Shown here piece after piece: positions 20,801-32,610 of a stretch of DNA of 64,000 nt. Source of the DNA: Toxorhynchites rutilus septentrionalis (taxonomy: Eukaryota > Arthropoda > Insecta > Diptera > Culicidae); NCBI RefSeq assembly GCF_029784135.1, contig NC_073746.1, positions 61,292,097 to 61,356,096 of the forward strand. The letters are read 5' to 3'. Each line of letters opens with the position of its first letter. The stretch's first letter is position 1. A program made the position numbers and the translations under genes. The notes under the pieces were generated by a model, which saw nothing but the letters and a program-made list of their open reading frames with translations, had not been told where the DNA came from and did not search any database.

Positions 20801-23381
20801 AGTTTGTGCTAGTTTATGCTAGAACAGTACCGAAGGGAAGGAAAAACACTTAATGGATCTGCTGAATTTCATTTCGTCTGTTTACCAAAATTACTCTGAA
20901 ATCTTTAATAATGCTCTTGAGAAGAACTTTTAGACATTTATTCCTTATTAATTTTCTTCTTTCTTATCTTTATAAATTCTAGAATTTATATTATAAGGAG
21001 AATTAATAAACAATTCTCGATTAGTGTAATGAAAAGCTCAATCAAGCAGTTCTGGTGAGAGAACAATTATTAACAATTATTAAAAGAAATAATTAATAAA
21101 AGGACGCAAGACACACCATAACGAGGGTTACTCAAAGAAACATAATACCGTTAGGAAAAAAAAAGAAAACTCTTCTCAACAGCATTTTTTTGAATTCCAC
21201 TTAAATTATGCATTGAAAACGGACCATCTTGCGTTCGTGCTCGAGCACGAACAATTCGGTTTGTTCAATATTTTCCCGTTACGAATAGCATCCTGAGCGG
21301 CGGGATGCACACCCGAATTCCTTCGATTCACCTTTCGATAATCACGTCACCGTATTGTGTGAAAGTGCCAAAATTCGACCAGTCATTATTTTCGAAAGCT
21401 TAGTAATCAATCATTATGCATTTCCGGACGTTCGCGAGTGGCGGCCGCCGAACTCGATTGGGCTCTCCTCCTTCGAACCGCCGCGCCCCCATTTTAATTT
21501 CGCTCCACCGTTGACGGATCCCGTCCTCTCCCACCTCTAGCATGCACGGGAGAACAGTTGTCCCAAAGTGCACTGATACGTTATATCTTCGTGGTTCCCC
21601 CAACTTAGGGGCCTGGTAGTGCGGTGCGGCTCATCATCCCATCGCGATGTGCACCTTGCAGCATCCGCAGCTACTTTCTATGTTTGGTATTAAAAAGTGT
21701 ACTTAAGGAATGACGAAATACATTAGGGAGTGGTTCAATGTTTGCACGGCCAACTTTTCTTAATTAATTTAGATTGGTTTTCGGCCGGTATGTACGGAGC
21801 AAGCCACAATTTTGGCTGGCTGCTGCAAAGTGCTTCTTCTACCTGATGAAATTGCATTTTTAGCCTCACAGGAAATTATTCTCTCTCACTCGCGCCACAT
21901 ACAAACACACAAACACTCACACCCAAGGGGAGGTAGCGTGAACGAATTCCGCGCACAGTTTTGTAATGTTAGTCCGGGAACATTTTCGGTCGGCCGAGCT
22001 AGAGAGCGGGAAAAAATCTGGATAATTCGGGGCATCATTTTCACCGGCAATTCGTCATGTGAGACACGCAATCAAAACGAGGCCTCGTTTATCTTTGCCA
22101 CCCATGTGCCGAAAAAACGATAAAATAACAAGCAGCTTTGTGACAGGAGGCACATCATTCAAAGAACAAGTGCATTATTCAGCTTGTGGACAAGTGCGCT
22201 GGTTTAATTAGTAGTTATTGTTGTTGCATATTTCTCTGCTGTTTTTTTTTATTTATTTTTTGTTGCTTCTGGAGTGTAATACCAGTGGCGTCCACCTCTC
22301 CAGGGAAAGAATTCACACGGTGAAGCCAATCAAAGGGTAGCAGTTTTGACAGTAATGTGATATGGCATGCATGTTAATGGTTAAATAATGAATATAATGA
22401 TGAACGTAATTAACTCTATAATATTCTACAAGGGGAGGAACGCGAACGCGAACAATGATAACTCGACACTGTGGGCTGTCACCACGAAATAAAAAATGAA
22501 TATAGGTCGGAGTGCGATGCAGACATAATGTATATCCTGTAATGCAGATGGTTCGGTTGAAGGTTTATGTGCGATGAATATTATTTCTGCATATTTTGTC
22601 ACGTCACATTCCAAATTCATCAGAGTGACGAGGGGTAAGACAAGCAGGTTAAGAAGAACTTCGACTATATAATTAGAAATTTATGTTTTCAAAACTTAAA
22701 AGCAGTTTGTTGCAGTTAAAGCTATTGTGCTTTAAACTGATTGATGAAATATTCCACAAAATCATTTCCCAATAGCTTTAATGGAACAAGGAATGAAATA
22801 AACATTATTTGTAGAGTGTGGAACAGTTGGTGGGGGTAATACGGACATGTAAAGCAAAGCGCGTATAAGTTTTTTATTTTATTCTTTCTCTATCAATAAG
22901 AAAGATGAATAGAGCATAAGTTTAATGCTCTTTCTCACTAAACTTTCGCTGTCCGTCTTTCCCACATTTATTCACTCATTCACAATATTTACTCCATCCA
23001 TTTATTCATGGTTTTAAAGAAGTTCCGTCTCTACTCAAACTCAATACTGTTGAGTCGAGTATTGTTCTACATATAATTCGGTTTGTTTCGGGGAGAAGCT
23101 TTCATGAACGGGAGATGAGACAGGGACAGAGTGTGGCAAAAAAGCAATCATAGCACGAACCTTAAAATATTGCTTTCTACAAACCAGATTTTTTGTATGA
23201 AACAATATCTCTCCAAATCAACCAAAAACCGAAAACCCACCCTATTTACCCATAACAGGGTCGATGAAATCGTTAACTAGATATTAATTTAAACTTTTCA
23301 CCACTTGCAACAAGCGATTACAATCTGAACCCTTCAACACGCTAGCAAAGAAATGTTGAATGCTGGTCACAGGAAAAGAAA
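20801..23381. other. Mostly host-like DNA, no gene supported
   Basis: 21250-22700 is GC-richer and looks single-copy. It contains a short purine/CA-rich run near 21895-21930 but no recognisable exon. The rest is AT-rich with no partner found elsewhere in the window. It is probably intronic to the LIX1-family gene on the minus strand. Confidence 0.35.
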
Positions 23382-24343
23382 TAGGGTAAATGATCTTGGT
23401 TTGTCCAATTTGGGGTGTTTTTACGCAACTAGTAAATGCAAATCGATGATTCTTCATGAAAATCACACATAATCGATACGAGTTTGGGTTTGTTTAGAAG
23501 CCCCAAGTCTCTAGTTGCTAATACTACCATAAGGTGTTGAAATTATTCAAATTTTTATGTTTTTTAACGATTTTCCTTAAAGAAGAATTATGATCATGGT
23601 TTGACCACCTCTGATCATGGTTTGCCCAAAAAAATTATCATGGTTTGTCCGGTTTTAGAAATCTCCATTTTTGAATGAAAACATTCGAATTCACAATTAG
23701 ATGTTGCATTTATCATTGCTTGAGTTTACTGTCATCATATTGATTCATTCATAATTTAGGCTTTCTTCAGAATATTGCCTTTTCTTGGGCATTTTAGAAG
23801 TGTTCACCTCAACACAATCAACACAGAAAAACCATATTTCTGCTATGCGCGAAGCACACCATAATCAAACTGCAGCGCGCCAAGCGGTTGCCATAGAAAT
23901 GATGTGGACAAAACAACATTATTGAATTGGACAACTCATGATCAGAATTGAGTTCATCAAAATGCGTTAATTTAATGGTTTAGCTATGTAAATTCGATAC
24001 AAATAGTGAGCAAGCATGATGTTAACAATATAGTGTTGTAATCCAGAAAAGGTCTGAATACGTGCCAAATAATCTTCTGGTGATCGATTAAAAGTTAGCT
24101 CGAATGAGGGGCGCATTGACACAAATACACACACAAAGGTGTATTTTATAATCCTTTAAAACATGTGATTTCGTAAAAATATAATATCAAACTACTATAA
24201 ATCATGTAAAAGGCAATTTCATTTATATGTTTTGAAACATTCGAAGGCCTTATTTGAAACAGGAGCGCTGAATTAGAGCATTCAAAAAAGTGGGCAAACC
24301 ATGATCATATTTTCGACTGGACAAACCAAGATTATTTACCCTA
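23382..24343. mobile_element. MITE with TAGGGTAAAT terminal repeats
   Basis: The left end TAGGGTAAATGATCTTGGTT and the reverse complement of the right end TAGGGTAAATAATCTTGGTT match over about 25 bases, continuing TGTCCA. The motif ATCATGGTTTG is repeated near 23593, 23612 and 23636, and inverted near 24296. These look like subterminal transposase-binding repeats. The element is 962 bases, has no open frame and shows a hAT-like terminus. No convincing 8-bp target duplication was found. Confidence 0.7.
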
Positions 24344-24479
24344 CCAAAACAACTTTATACCTTTCGTCCGATTAATTGTATCTCGCCGATACATTCATTG
24401 CTCGTTTTTGATGAAACAGCTGGGGAAGTACAGATTTCTTGTGCCAATGGTTCATCCAGAACGTGGGATTTTCGAAAGT

Positions 24480-24765
24480 TCCATTAGGAAGCAATCTCAG
24501 TCAAACTTCCATTGTTGTTCCGGTGAATACTCTTCCCAATCTTTCGGAAAAAAAGTCTGCTGACCAACAATCACTACGTCGTCCTACGCAAGAGTAGAAA
24601 AACTATGGAGAAACTTCCGCCCTTCTTCGTTAGAGGCTGCGGCTGCAAAGGCTCCAGGGCTGCGAATATTACAGCCACGACATCGAAGCCTATAAACCAC
24701 TCAAAGTGGTACTGCGTAGCTTCCATCAAATGGATGTTGAAGTTTTCTAAGAGGAACTTGTATGT
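24480..24765 (+). pseudogene. Jockey ORF1 fragment
   Basis: The stretch encoding PPFFVRG followed by TACAGCCACGACATCGAAGC and a GTGGTACTGCGTAG segment corresponds to the ORF1 region at 7970-8230. An internal deletion removes the part between PPFFV and the SHDIEA-like segment. It ends at GAGGAACTT, immediately joined to the TIR-element fragment at 24766. Confidence 0.65.
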
Positions 24766-25103
24766 ATGGGAGCAGATATCTCTTTCTTTTTTCTATGTTT
24801 CGTTTCATTTGGGATTGTACCAAAAAAAGTCCATAACGGGTATCGAACAAGGCTATTTCACACGAAAACGCTGTCCATATAGCTACAAGCGCTGTTGTAG
24901 AAAGGCTGATAATGTTACACCTCATTAGAAAATGGAAAGTGTTTTATAAGAGTAAAAAGAAAATCATAAACGAGAATATATATAATTCTCCGTCTGGGCC
25001 GTGTATGTGGCAAACTATACGAAAAGCTTTCATATACTTTCATTTCAATGTGTCTCCTGTTTCGCTCGCTCATATTTGCTCATATCGGCTCTAGCATATA
25101 TAT
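24766..25103. mobile_element. Left part of the CTACACCC TIR element with degraded tRNA-like core
   Basis: This matches 55197-55560 and 32697-33055 (CATCTCTTTCTG-like start, TTTCATTTGGGATTGT, TATTTCACACG, and a CTCGCTCATAT end). The tRNA-like core is shortened: GTATCGAACAAGGC replaces the full B-box block. The fragment stops at a TATATA run where a mariner begins. Confidence 0.6.
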
Positions 25104-25925
25104 TAGGTTGGGGATAAAGTAATCCAAATGAAATTCAAAATATTTTTAATATGCTTCGGATTGTCCGATTCGAGTCAAATATGCACCGTTTCGTTGGAAA
25201 ATTTGTCTAAAGGTAGCTTCATAGTGGGCCTGATTCTCGAATACACTTCACGGTGGAAGCGAAATAAACGGCACGCCATTGAACTACGTTTTACGAGTTA
25301 GTGAAGTGTCGAGAATAATAATGAGTTTTCATGCAGAATGAGTACTTTTCAAATAATAATGAAAATTAACTTCTTCGTATCAAACTGGTATTCAATGTGA
25401 GTGGACAACTTTGTTTTCTTCATGTGATATAATAATCTCATATAAAAATTTCATCTGAAGATAATTTGATATTATAATGATAAGTTTAGTGGGAAACTAA
25501 TCTCGTATTCAGATGTCGACACCGCACCGTTGTTATCGCGGATACGTTTCATTCCGTTTCCACCGTGAAGTGTATTTGAAGTGTATTCGAGAATCAGGCC
25601 CAATGCTTCTCTTATAGAAGTCTTGGTCGTTATTGGAGAAAAACTCTAGCAAAAGATTCTAACAATCTTCTCTTGATCCCAATTTAGTATCACTCAAGAA
25701 GTTTTACAGAAGGTGATAATTGCTTGTTTCCAGGTCCGGACTATATGGTGGATGTATTAAAACATCCCAATCAAGTTCCGGGAGTTGTGTGGCCTTGCGT
25801 TGACTTGATGAAACACAGCACCTCCTCTGTTGGTCGATTCTGGACGTTTCTGGTAAATCGCTAGCTTCAAACTGTCCATTTTTTGCTGTAGATCTGAATT
25901 TAGTGTATTGCACTAAACAAAAAAT
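25104..25925 (-). mobile_element. Mariner (DD34D-type) relic with a nested MITE
   Basis: The end TTAGGTTGGGGATAAAGTAA and the following 100 bases resemble the mariner end at 29843. On the minus strand, VSSSQRKATQLPELDWDVL then IHPPYSPDLETSNYHLLF corresponds to the block around the second and third catalytic aspartates, with the usual HQDNARPH degraded. A 376-base MITE interrupts it at 25226-25601. A closely similar relic lies inverted at 61390-61700. Confidence 0.7.
25226..25601. mobile_element. MITE nested in the mariner relic
   Basis: The ends GGGCCTGATTCTCGAATACA (left) and its counterpart read from the right are identical for about 24 bases. CACTTCACGGTGGAA follows on both sides, with one 15-base insertion on the right. 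There is no open frame. Its position inside the mariner relic shows it arrived later. Confidence 0.7.
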
Positions 25926-26461
25926 TAATAAAAATAAAAAAAAATTACACGTATTTTTCTGTTACGCTATCGGCATCATTAACACCATTTACAATTCAGA
26001 CGCCTCACTTGTATTTTCGCCTTTATAAAAGAAAAAGTGTAAAATGTACCGAATTCTCTCTGTTGACCTCCATTGTTAACACCCTGTAACTCACAACTGA
26101 ATGGACCAAACAAAAACAGCAAAAGATTTTTTTGACATAGGACTATGTCTTTAATTTTTATATAGGGGGGTCATTCTACGAAATATGTAACGATTTATTG
26201 AGAGTTTTCAAACGCATACTACTCAAAATGGTTATTGCGACATATGTTGTGTTATATATCATTAGCCAGGAAATTTATCCAGAATTTGTTTTGCTTGAAA
26301 CATGAACAGTGAATATAGTAAAAAAAGTTAACAATTTGACGATTTAATTGGGTATGTTTTCTTTCGATTGCACTATCCACTCGCTTCCACTCCGACGCAA
26401 CGAGCATTCTTTTTGCCTAAATTCGGGCGTTAGCTCATAATGTGAGTTGATGCGTATAATG
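25926..26461. repeat. Dispersed repeat pieces
   Basis: 25930-26120 is the inverted counterpart of 61180-61380 (ATTACACGTATTT, CGGCATCATTAACA, ATGTACCGAATT, ACACCCTGTAACTC). In both places it adjoins a mariner relic. 26130-26340 shares a GACATAGGACTATGTC / CATTCTACGAAA arrangement with 53195-53430. No coding content was seen. Confidence 0.5.
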
Positions 26462-27148
26462 AATTCTCGCGTAACTTTTGAAAAGGTCCTATGTAACAAA
26501 TGTAAACAAATCGAGTTAATGGATGCACGCTATTAGTTTTCAATCATTGAATGTATTACAAAAACAATCGTTCACGTATCTATCTTCTTCATCTTTTTAT
26601 CGTCGATACAAAAAATATCCAATGTACAGATTCGGATTTTATGCGCCCGGCTGTTACTTCGGACGCCTCTTTTCTCCGACGCCCGAAACGTCCGAAGTAA
26701 CAAAGCAGTCAAAACAATACGAAGTCGTACTTCGGTCGTTTTGAATTTTTGTTTCTTACAGGTGTTGTTACCGATTTTAGTGCAATTCGACGAGTGATAA
26801 CAAGAATAATCTGCCTTTAGAATGAAATGCTGTTGTTTGGATTGTTGTTTAGTAATTAGTTTCAAATTCTTATCGTGCAACGTAATATGTCCAATGTGCA
26901 AATGCGGGCAGTCAAAAGGTCCAATGTAACATTTTTCGCTCCTAGTCTTCAACTTTAATCTCAAATCACGGAACAACAGTTACGATTAGTTTTACATAGT
27001 TTTTCTTGACTGCTAGTGGTGAAAGTAGCGATAAAGATCGAGAGCTTTTAAGACAATTCTCGCGTAACTTTTGAAAAGGTCCTATGTAACAAATGTAAAC
27101 AAATCGAGTTAATGGATGCACGCTATTAGTTTTCAATCATTGAATGTA

Positions 27149-28430
27149 AAGGGTGTGTCACATCAAATTGCATCACGGAAAAAACGCTGTAGAAATTCGC
27201 CCAGTAGACCGATCCTTTTGAAAATTTTAGACAGTAAAATAAAAACTATTAAACAACTTTTGGCATTTTCTTTTTAATCATACTTCGAGCCCAAGCCCGT
27301 ATGCTCGCACCTTCCTCTTTACCCCGTCCATAAGGTTCTGTACAAGGTCAGGTTGTAGTTTTTTTTGAACAGAAATCCATTTTCTCTTGAAGTCCGCCTC
27401 CGATTTGACAACTTTTGGGTTCTTCCGGAGGGCCTGCTTCATAATCGCCCAATATTTCTCTATTGGGCGAAGCTCCGGCGCGTTGGGCGGGTTCATTTCC
27501 TTTGGCACGAAGGTGACCCCGTTGGCTTCGTACCACTCCAACACGTCCTTTGAATAGTGGCACGAAGCGAGATCCGGCCAGAAGATGGTCGGGCCCTCGT
27601 GCTGCTTCAATAGTGGTAGTAAGCGCTTCTGTAGGCACTCCTTAAGGTAAACCTGCCCGTTTACCGTGCCGGTCATCACGAAGGGGGCGCTCCGCTTTCC
27701 GCAAGAGTAGATCGCTTGCCACACCATGTACTTTTTGGCAAACTTGGATAGTTTCTGCTTGCGAATCTCCTCCGGAACGCTGAATTTGTCCTCTGCGGAG
27801 AAGAACAACAGGCCCGGCAGCTGACGAAAGTCCACTTTGACGTAGGTTTCGTCGTCTATTACCAGGCAATGCGGCTTCGTCAGCATTTCGGTGTACAGCT
27901 TCCGGGCTCGCGTCTTCCCCACCATGTTTTGCCTTTCGTCGCGGTTAAGAGCCTTCTGAACCTTGTATGTACGCAGGCTGCTTGGTCCGCTGGACGAATG
28001 AACTTGACAAATTAGCGACATCCCGGACCGAACTTTTCGGATCACGTCTAAACTGCTTAACTACGCGCTTGTGATCTTTTTCACTGACGGAGCATCCATT
28101 TTTGCCGTTCTTCACCTTCCGGTCGATGGTTAGGTTCCCGAAGTATCGTTTTAGTACTCTGCTGACCGTGGATTGGACGATTCCCAGCATCTTACCGATG
28201 TCCCGATGTGACAACTCCGGATTCTCGAAATGAGTGTACAAGATTAATTCACGACGCTCTTTTTCGTTCGACGACATTTTTCCAAATTTACGAAAAATTG
28301 ACAGTGAAGCATGGCCAACGTGATCTATACACTCTTATCTGATTATAAAACCAAAGCTGAAGATATAATTCCTAAAAATTAAATTTCTACAGCGTTTTTT
28401 CCGTGATGCAATTTGATGTGACACACCCTT
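27149..28430 (-). mobile_element. DD37E mariner-like transposon, copy B
   Basis: The termini AAGGGTGTGTCACATC are perfect on both sides, within the same 49-bp repeats as copies A and C. TA lies on each flank (27147-27148, 28431-28432). The unmutated target is visible in the neighbouring tandem unit near 26551 (GAATGTATTACAAAA), which proves the exact insertion point and the TA duplication. Confidence 0.92.
27278..28277 (-). pseudogene. DD37E transposase, copy B, frameshifted
   Basis: The start MSSNEKERRELILYTHFENP and first helix-turn-helix are intact. Two small deletions near 27980 and 28015 (loss within DVANKLNLSSSF and of the KQREGLR region) break the frame. From RTYKVQKALNRDERQ onward the protein reads through the catalytic domain: IDDETYVKVDF, FWPDLASCHY, PELRPIEKYWAIMK. 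It ends KRKVRAYGLGLEV. All three catalytic residues are present but are split from the DNA-binding half. Confidence 0.88.
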
Positions 28431-28986
28431 TATTACAAAAACAATCGTTCACGTATCTATCTTCTTCATCTTTTTGTCGCCGATACAAAAAATATCCAAT
28501 GTACAGATTCGAATTTTAAGCACCCGGCTGTTACTTCGGACGCCACTTCCCTCCGACGGCCGAAACGTCCGAAGTAATAAAGCAGTCAAAACAACTCGCA
28601 GTCGTACTTCGGTCGTTTTGGAATTTGTTTCTTACAGGTGTTGTTATCGATTTCAGTGCAATTCAACGAGTGGTAACAATTATAATCAGTCTTTAGAACG
28701 AAATGCTGATATTTGGATTATGTAATATGTCCAATGTGCAAACGCGGGCAGTCAAAACGTTCAATGTAACATTTTTCGCTCCGAGGCTTCAACCTCATTC
28801 TCAAATCACGGAACAATAGTTACGATTGGTTTTACGGAGTTATTCTTGACAGCTAGTGGTGAAAACAGTGATAAAGATTAATAGCTTTTAAGACAATTCG
28901 CGAAATAATGTTCGGGTCTTCAACTACGTTTTTCTCGAGTTGACGAAAATGGTACATTGGACCTTTTCAAAAGTTAGGCGAGAATT

Positions 28987-29842
28987 ATTCTCCATTTACC
29001 GATAATAGGCATTAATTTTGTATTATATTGTATGTTGTTCAATCAATTTGTGCTCAATTCATGTTTTTATCGTGTAGGTCTCACTACTAACGAATTGTGT
29101 AATTGTTATCCAGGATGTCATAATATCGAGTATGTTGTTTGGTTATGTGAAAATGCAATAAATGAATTTAAATGGCTGCTGATTTAGAACATCGAAAGGG
29201 TATACCCACGTAAATCAGATTATGATAGCTTGAGTAGTCACGATCTTACAGGGCTATAAAGTTATTACAAACAATGTTCCGGACAACGTGGTAACGAAGG
29301 AGATAATTCTTTTTTCATCTATAATATATTTTTGTAGTCATAGATTGATTTGACTCAGGCTTATATTTATGTAGGTCTTAACTATTTAGACTTGTGTTTA
29401 AAAATGATACATGATGACTCTTTGTCTTCTTCTGCATGATTGAATAAACAGATGAAAAGGGTAGTAATGGCTTTAATGGTATTTTTGTGTACATTTTTGA
29501 ACAGTATGTGGTACCGAATTCTACCACGTTGTCATCTAACCCGTTTAAAGGATACAAGTGCATACAGGATACGGGTTTTCCAGGGATGAATCAAAAGAAA
29601 AAAAATACAGATTTTGAACAATGAAAAACTCAATTTAAATGCAAATACTACACACAACCACAGTCCTATGTCAAGATCCCATCCGTGCCCCTAGGCTCAG
29701 ACCCATCAACTTTTTTTAAGTGTGAAATGTCACCTTTACAACGAACCTAAACATGGAATTATGTGATTGATTTTACGCGAAATATTGATCACTATAGCCA
29801 GCAACCGAGAAAATAATGGATTACTTTTTCTCCAAGCTAATA
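28987..29842. other. No gene recognised
   Basis: AT-rich sequence with only short chance open frames and no repeat partner noticed. Confidence 0.3.
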
Positions 29843-30893
29843 TAGGGTTGGGGAATAAGAAATGTCATATTTCTGATCGAAATTTGACGCTTTATTTAAC
29901 ATACTTAAAATTATCCAATTTAAGTCAAATATGCGCAGTTTTGTTCGCAAACTTGTTGGCATTTAGAAGGCAACTTCATTATCCCCCCTTATAAAAGCCC
30001 CCCTCCTTATTTGCAAAAAACTCAGACAGCCAGTTTTCGCAAGCCTCTTTTGAGACCAACTTAGTATCACCAAGAGCGTTTTGCATGGACCGGAAGAGAT
30101 GATAATCACTTGGAGCCATGTGCGGACTATACGGTGGGTGCAATAGGACATCCTATCCGAGCTCCCGTAGCTTCTGGCGGGTCATCAAAGATGTGTGAGG
30201 CCGAGCGTTGTCCTGGTGGAAAACAACACCATTCCTATTGATCATTTCTGGTCGCTTCTGGTCAATCGCCTGCTTCAAACGGTCAAGCTGCTCACTGTAG
30301 AGAACCGAGTTGAGGGTCTGGCCATAGTTGAGCAGCTCATAGTGGATAATTCCCTTTCAATCCCACCAAACACACAATTTTTTTGGAATCCAACCTTCCG
30401 CAAATGGTTCCAAACGGTTTTATGGTCTATAGTCAGTTCCTGGACAATCGAGCGAGTGCTCACATGCCGGTCTACTTGGATGATTTCAACGATTTTATCG
30501 GTTTCCACGACGATTGGCCTACCAGTACGGGGTGTATCTTCGACAGCCACTACACCAGAACGAAATCGATCAAACCAACGCTGTGCTGTGCGAATCGTTA
30601 CAGTATCGGGTCCATAAACTACACGAATTTTTTCGGCCGCCTTCGTTGCAGTTTTACCTCGCAGGTAGTAAAAACGTAAAATATGGCGAATTTCTTGCTT
30701 GTTGGACTCCATCTTTGACGCGCTATAACTTGAGACTGAAAAAAACAATTACAACACTATCAAAACGACACTTGTAGCACAGATTGTCGTCTTTAAATAG
30801 CCGTATAGTATGACCCGATGCAATAAGTACAAGATATGTTTAGGTGTTGCCATATATTGACAATATACGACATTTCTTTTTCCCCAACCCAAT
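29843..30893 (-). mobile_element. Mariner (DD34D-type), internally deleted
   Basis: Terminal inverted repeats read GGGTTGGGGAATAAGAAATG on the left and GGGTTGGGGAAAAAGAAATG on the right, continuing TCRTAT. TA-rich flanks fit a TA target. At about 1.05 kb it is shorter than a usual 1.3-kb mariner. The right flank at 30894 is the right part of the CTACACCC TIR element. Confidence 0.82.
30000..30712 (-). pseudogene. Mariner transposase with internal deletion
   Basis: It begins MESNKQEIRHILRFYYLRG, the N-terminal helix-turn-helix of mariner transposases, then RPIVVETDKIVEIIQVDRHV and TVWNHLRKVGFQKN. It then jumps into a frameshifted VWWDWKG-like region, so the segment holding the first catalytic aspartate (about 90 residues) is missing. 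Further on, VVFHQDNARPHTSLMTRQKL and LLHPPYSPHMAPSDYHLF carry the second and third aspartates, with an in-frame stop between them. It is inactive. Confidence 0.82.
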
Positions 30894-31017
30894 ATTATAC
30901 AAATGATATAGACGTATTTGGGAGTAGAGAATTTTCTGTTATTTTTAGGCTCGTTTAATGTAACAAATCGGGAGGCCATAACATGAGCTAAAAATTAACT
31001 TTGGGTGTAGACCAGGG
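30894..31017. mobile_element. Right end of the CTACACCC TIR element
   Basis: TATTATACAAATGATATA through GCTAAAAATTAACTTTGGGT and GTAG matches the right end of the complete copy at 55079-55673. It directly follows the mariner right terminus. Confidence 0.7.
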
Positions 31018-31099
31018 GTTCCTATCCTCACTCTTCTTCTACCGAACTACCGAGCTCGAAGCAATAATCCATCAAGCTGGTACCAACCAACCCTACTCA

Positions 31100-31470
31100 A
31101 ACCGATATGTCGAAGATGATGGTGCAAGTTACAACTACAACTACAATATTCACTATCATCTGGAATGCTCACTCTGTGGGTAGAAAACAGCTGGAACTCA
31201 ATGATTTCTTGCGACACCACGATATTGATGTTGCGTTTTCGACTGAGACGTACCTCAAGTTGGAGAAAACCATTAGCCTGTCCAGCCACACAATCACTAG
31301 ACTCAATTTCCATCACTGTTAAGAGAGATCTGGTGTTTAGAATTTCCTGAGTTATTGTTGTCTGAGTTCCTAACATTCGTGGAGGCCGTCGGGGTCGATT
31401 TGGAGTCTTTCAATGGCCTCATCACAATCATTGCCACCTTCTCCTTAGTACAATGAGACAGACGGTACAT
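31100..31470 (+). pseudogene. Jockey ORF2 endonuclease fragment
   Basis: The segment with CTCACTCTGTGGGTAGAAAA and the following frames resembles the ORF2 start at 9015-9330, with KQLELNDFLRHHDIDVAF matching KQLEVIDFLRHHDIHIAF. An internal deletion and stops follow the TETYLKLEKTISL region. It is a short, dead remnant. Confidence 0.7.
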
Positions 31471-31494
31471 TCGCGTTTCCCAAACCAGACTTCC

Positions 31495-31830
31495 AGAAGC
31501 TCACTGTGCGAAGGAAGGACTGTACTAGATCCGAACGGCGGCGTTCGGCGAGGACGCCAGCAGCCATCATGGTTGTGAGGGAGCGGGTTCGTCGTAAAAT
31601 GAACCGCTCTATCCGGAAGACCGCATCTGACCGGGATGTGTCAATCGGGACTGTCCACACCATCATGACGAAGGACCTGAGATACAAGTCGTACATGAAA
31701 TGCAAAGTTCACGAGGTAACGAGGCTACAACGAGTGTGTACCTCGTTCCAAGCCTCGGCTACCCGAAACATAGCATCCCTAATGTCTATTGGCTTAACAA
31801 TGTCATCGAAGTTTCCTTGGAAGTCTCCAT
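31495..31830 (+). pseudogene. Tc1/mariner-superfamily transposase N-terminal fragment
   Basis: The frame reads RSARTPAAIMVVRERVRRKM, then IRKTASDRDVSIGTVHTIM and KDLRYKSYMKCKVHEVT. This is the paired helix-turn-helix DNA-binding region usual in IS630-Tc1-mariner transposases. The catalytic part is missing: after VTRLQ the sequence becomes unrelated or out of frame. It directly abuts the LINE fragment. Confidence 0.6.
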
Positions 31831-31874
31831 AAGCTTTTGCTTGTAGTTGGACCGTTCGAGTAATACCGTTTTGC

Positions 31875-32610
31875 TTAATATTCCGAACATTAATTTTTAA
31901 ATGCCAATTTACTACACTTTAATGTTAGAAATAATAGAATAATGAAAGCCCTGACATTCTTTGAGGTATATGCAATATTTTAACATCATTTAAAGGCATT
32001 GATATAGCCTATAATTTAAAATATTAAACATTTCTCAAAAAGTGACAGTCAAAACCAAAGATAAAATGCTAGCGTTAGCAAATTGCGTAAAAAACAAGCA
32101 TCGTTATTTTTTCAGTTTTTGTAAATGTTTCAATTTTTTTGTTTGCTTTTTTCATGTTAAGTGCTAGAAAAGATTAGAATCTACAATAAATGGATGAAAA
32201 AAATTATATTTAATGCAGAAATATTCATTAAAATTAGTATTGAAGTAGTGTTTGAATCAAGTTTCTTTGCATGATTCAAATTTCGAACACTTCATTTTAA
32301 ATGTAAATTTATTGAGCTTTATTGTCATAAATAGTTGAATAATGAGAGCCTTGACATTCTTTGGGTTATAGGTTACATTTTCACATCATTTACAGGTATC
32401 GATACAGCCTATAATTTATAATATTAAGCATTTGCAAAAAGGTGACAGCCAAAACCAATGATAATATGTTTGCGTTAGCAAATTGCGTAAAAACAAGCAT
32501 CGTTATTTTTTTTCAGTTTATGTAGTTTTTTCAACTATTTTGTTTGCTGTTTTCATATTAAGTGCTAGAAAAGGTAAGGGACTATAATAAAAAGATGAAA
32601 ACGTACATTT
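31875..32610. repeat. Tandem duplication with 400-base period
   Basis: Landmarks repeat at an offset of 400: AATGAAAGCC/AATGAGAGCC (31941, 32341), GCGTTAGCAAATTGCGTAAA (32072, 32472) and AGTGCTAGAAAAG. The units differ at roughly one base in six or seven by eye. No coding content was seen. Confidence 0.75.

Larger units (their letters stand above)
26462..28986. mobile_element. Tandemly duplicated TIR element hosting mariner copy B
   Basis: A 594-base unit (26462-27055) is followed head to tail by a second unit (27056 to about 28900), both starting AATTCTCGCGTAACTTTTGA. An inverted copy of that start closes the structure at 28953-28986, giving a roughly 33-bp terminal inverted repeat. Inside each unit a 13-bp inverted repeat, GTTACTTCGGACG and CGTCCGAAGTAAC, recurs (26653-26701 in unit 1). 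Unit 2 has lost about 40-60 bases near the middle and carries the mariner. No open frame belongs to the element itself. Confidence 0.75.
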
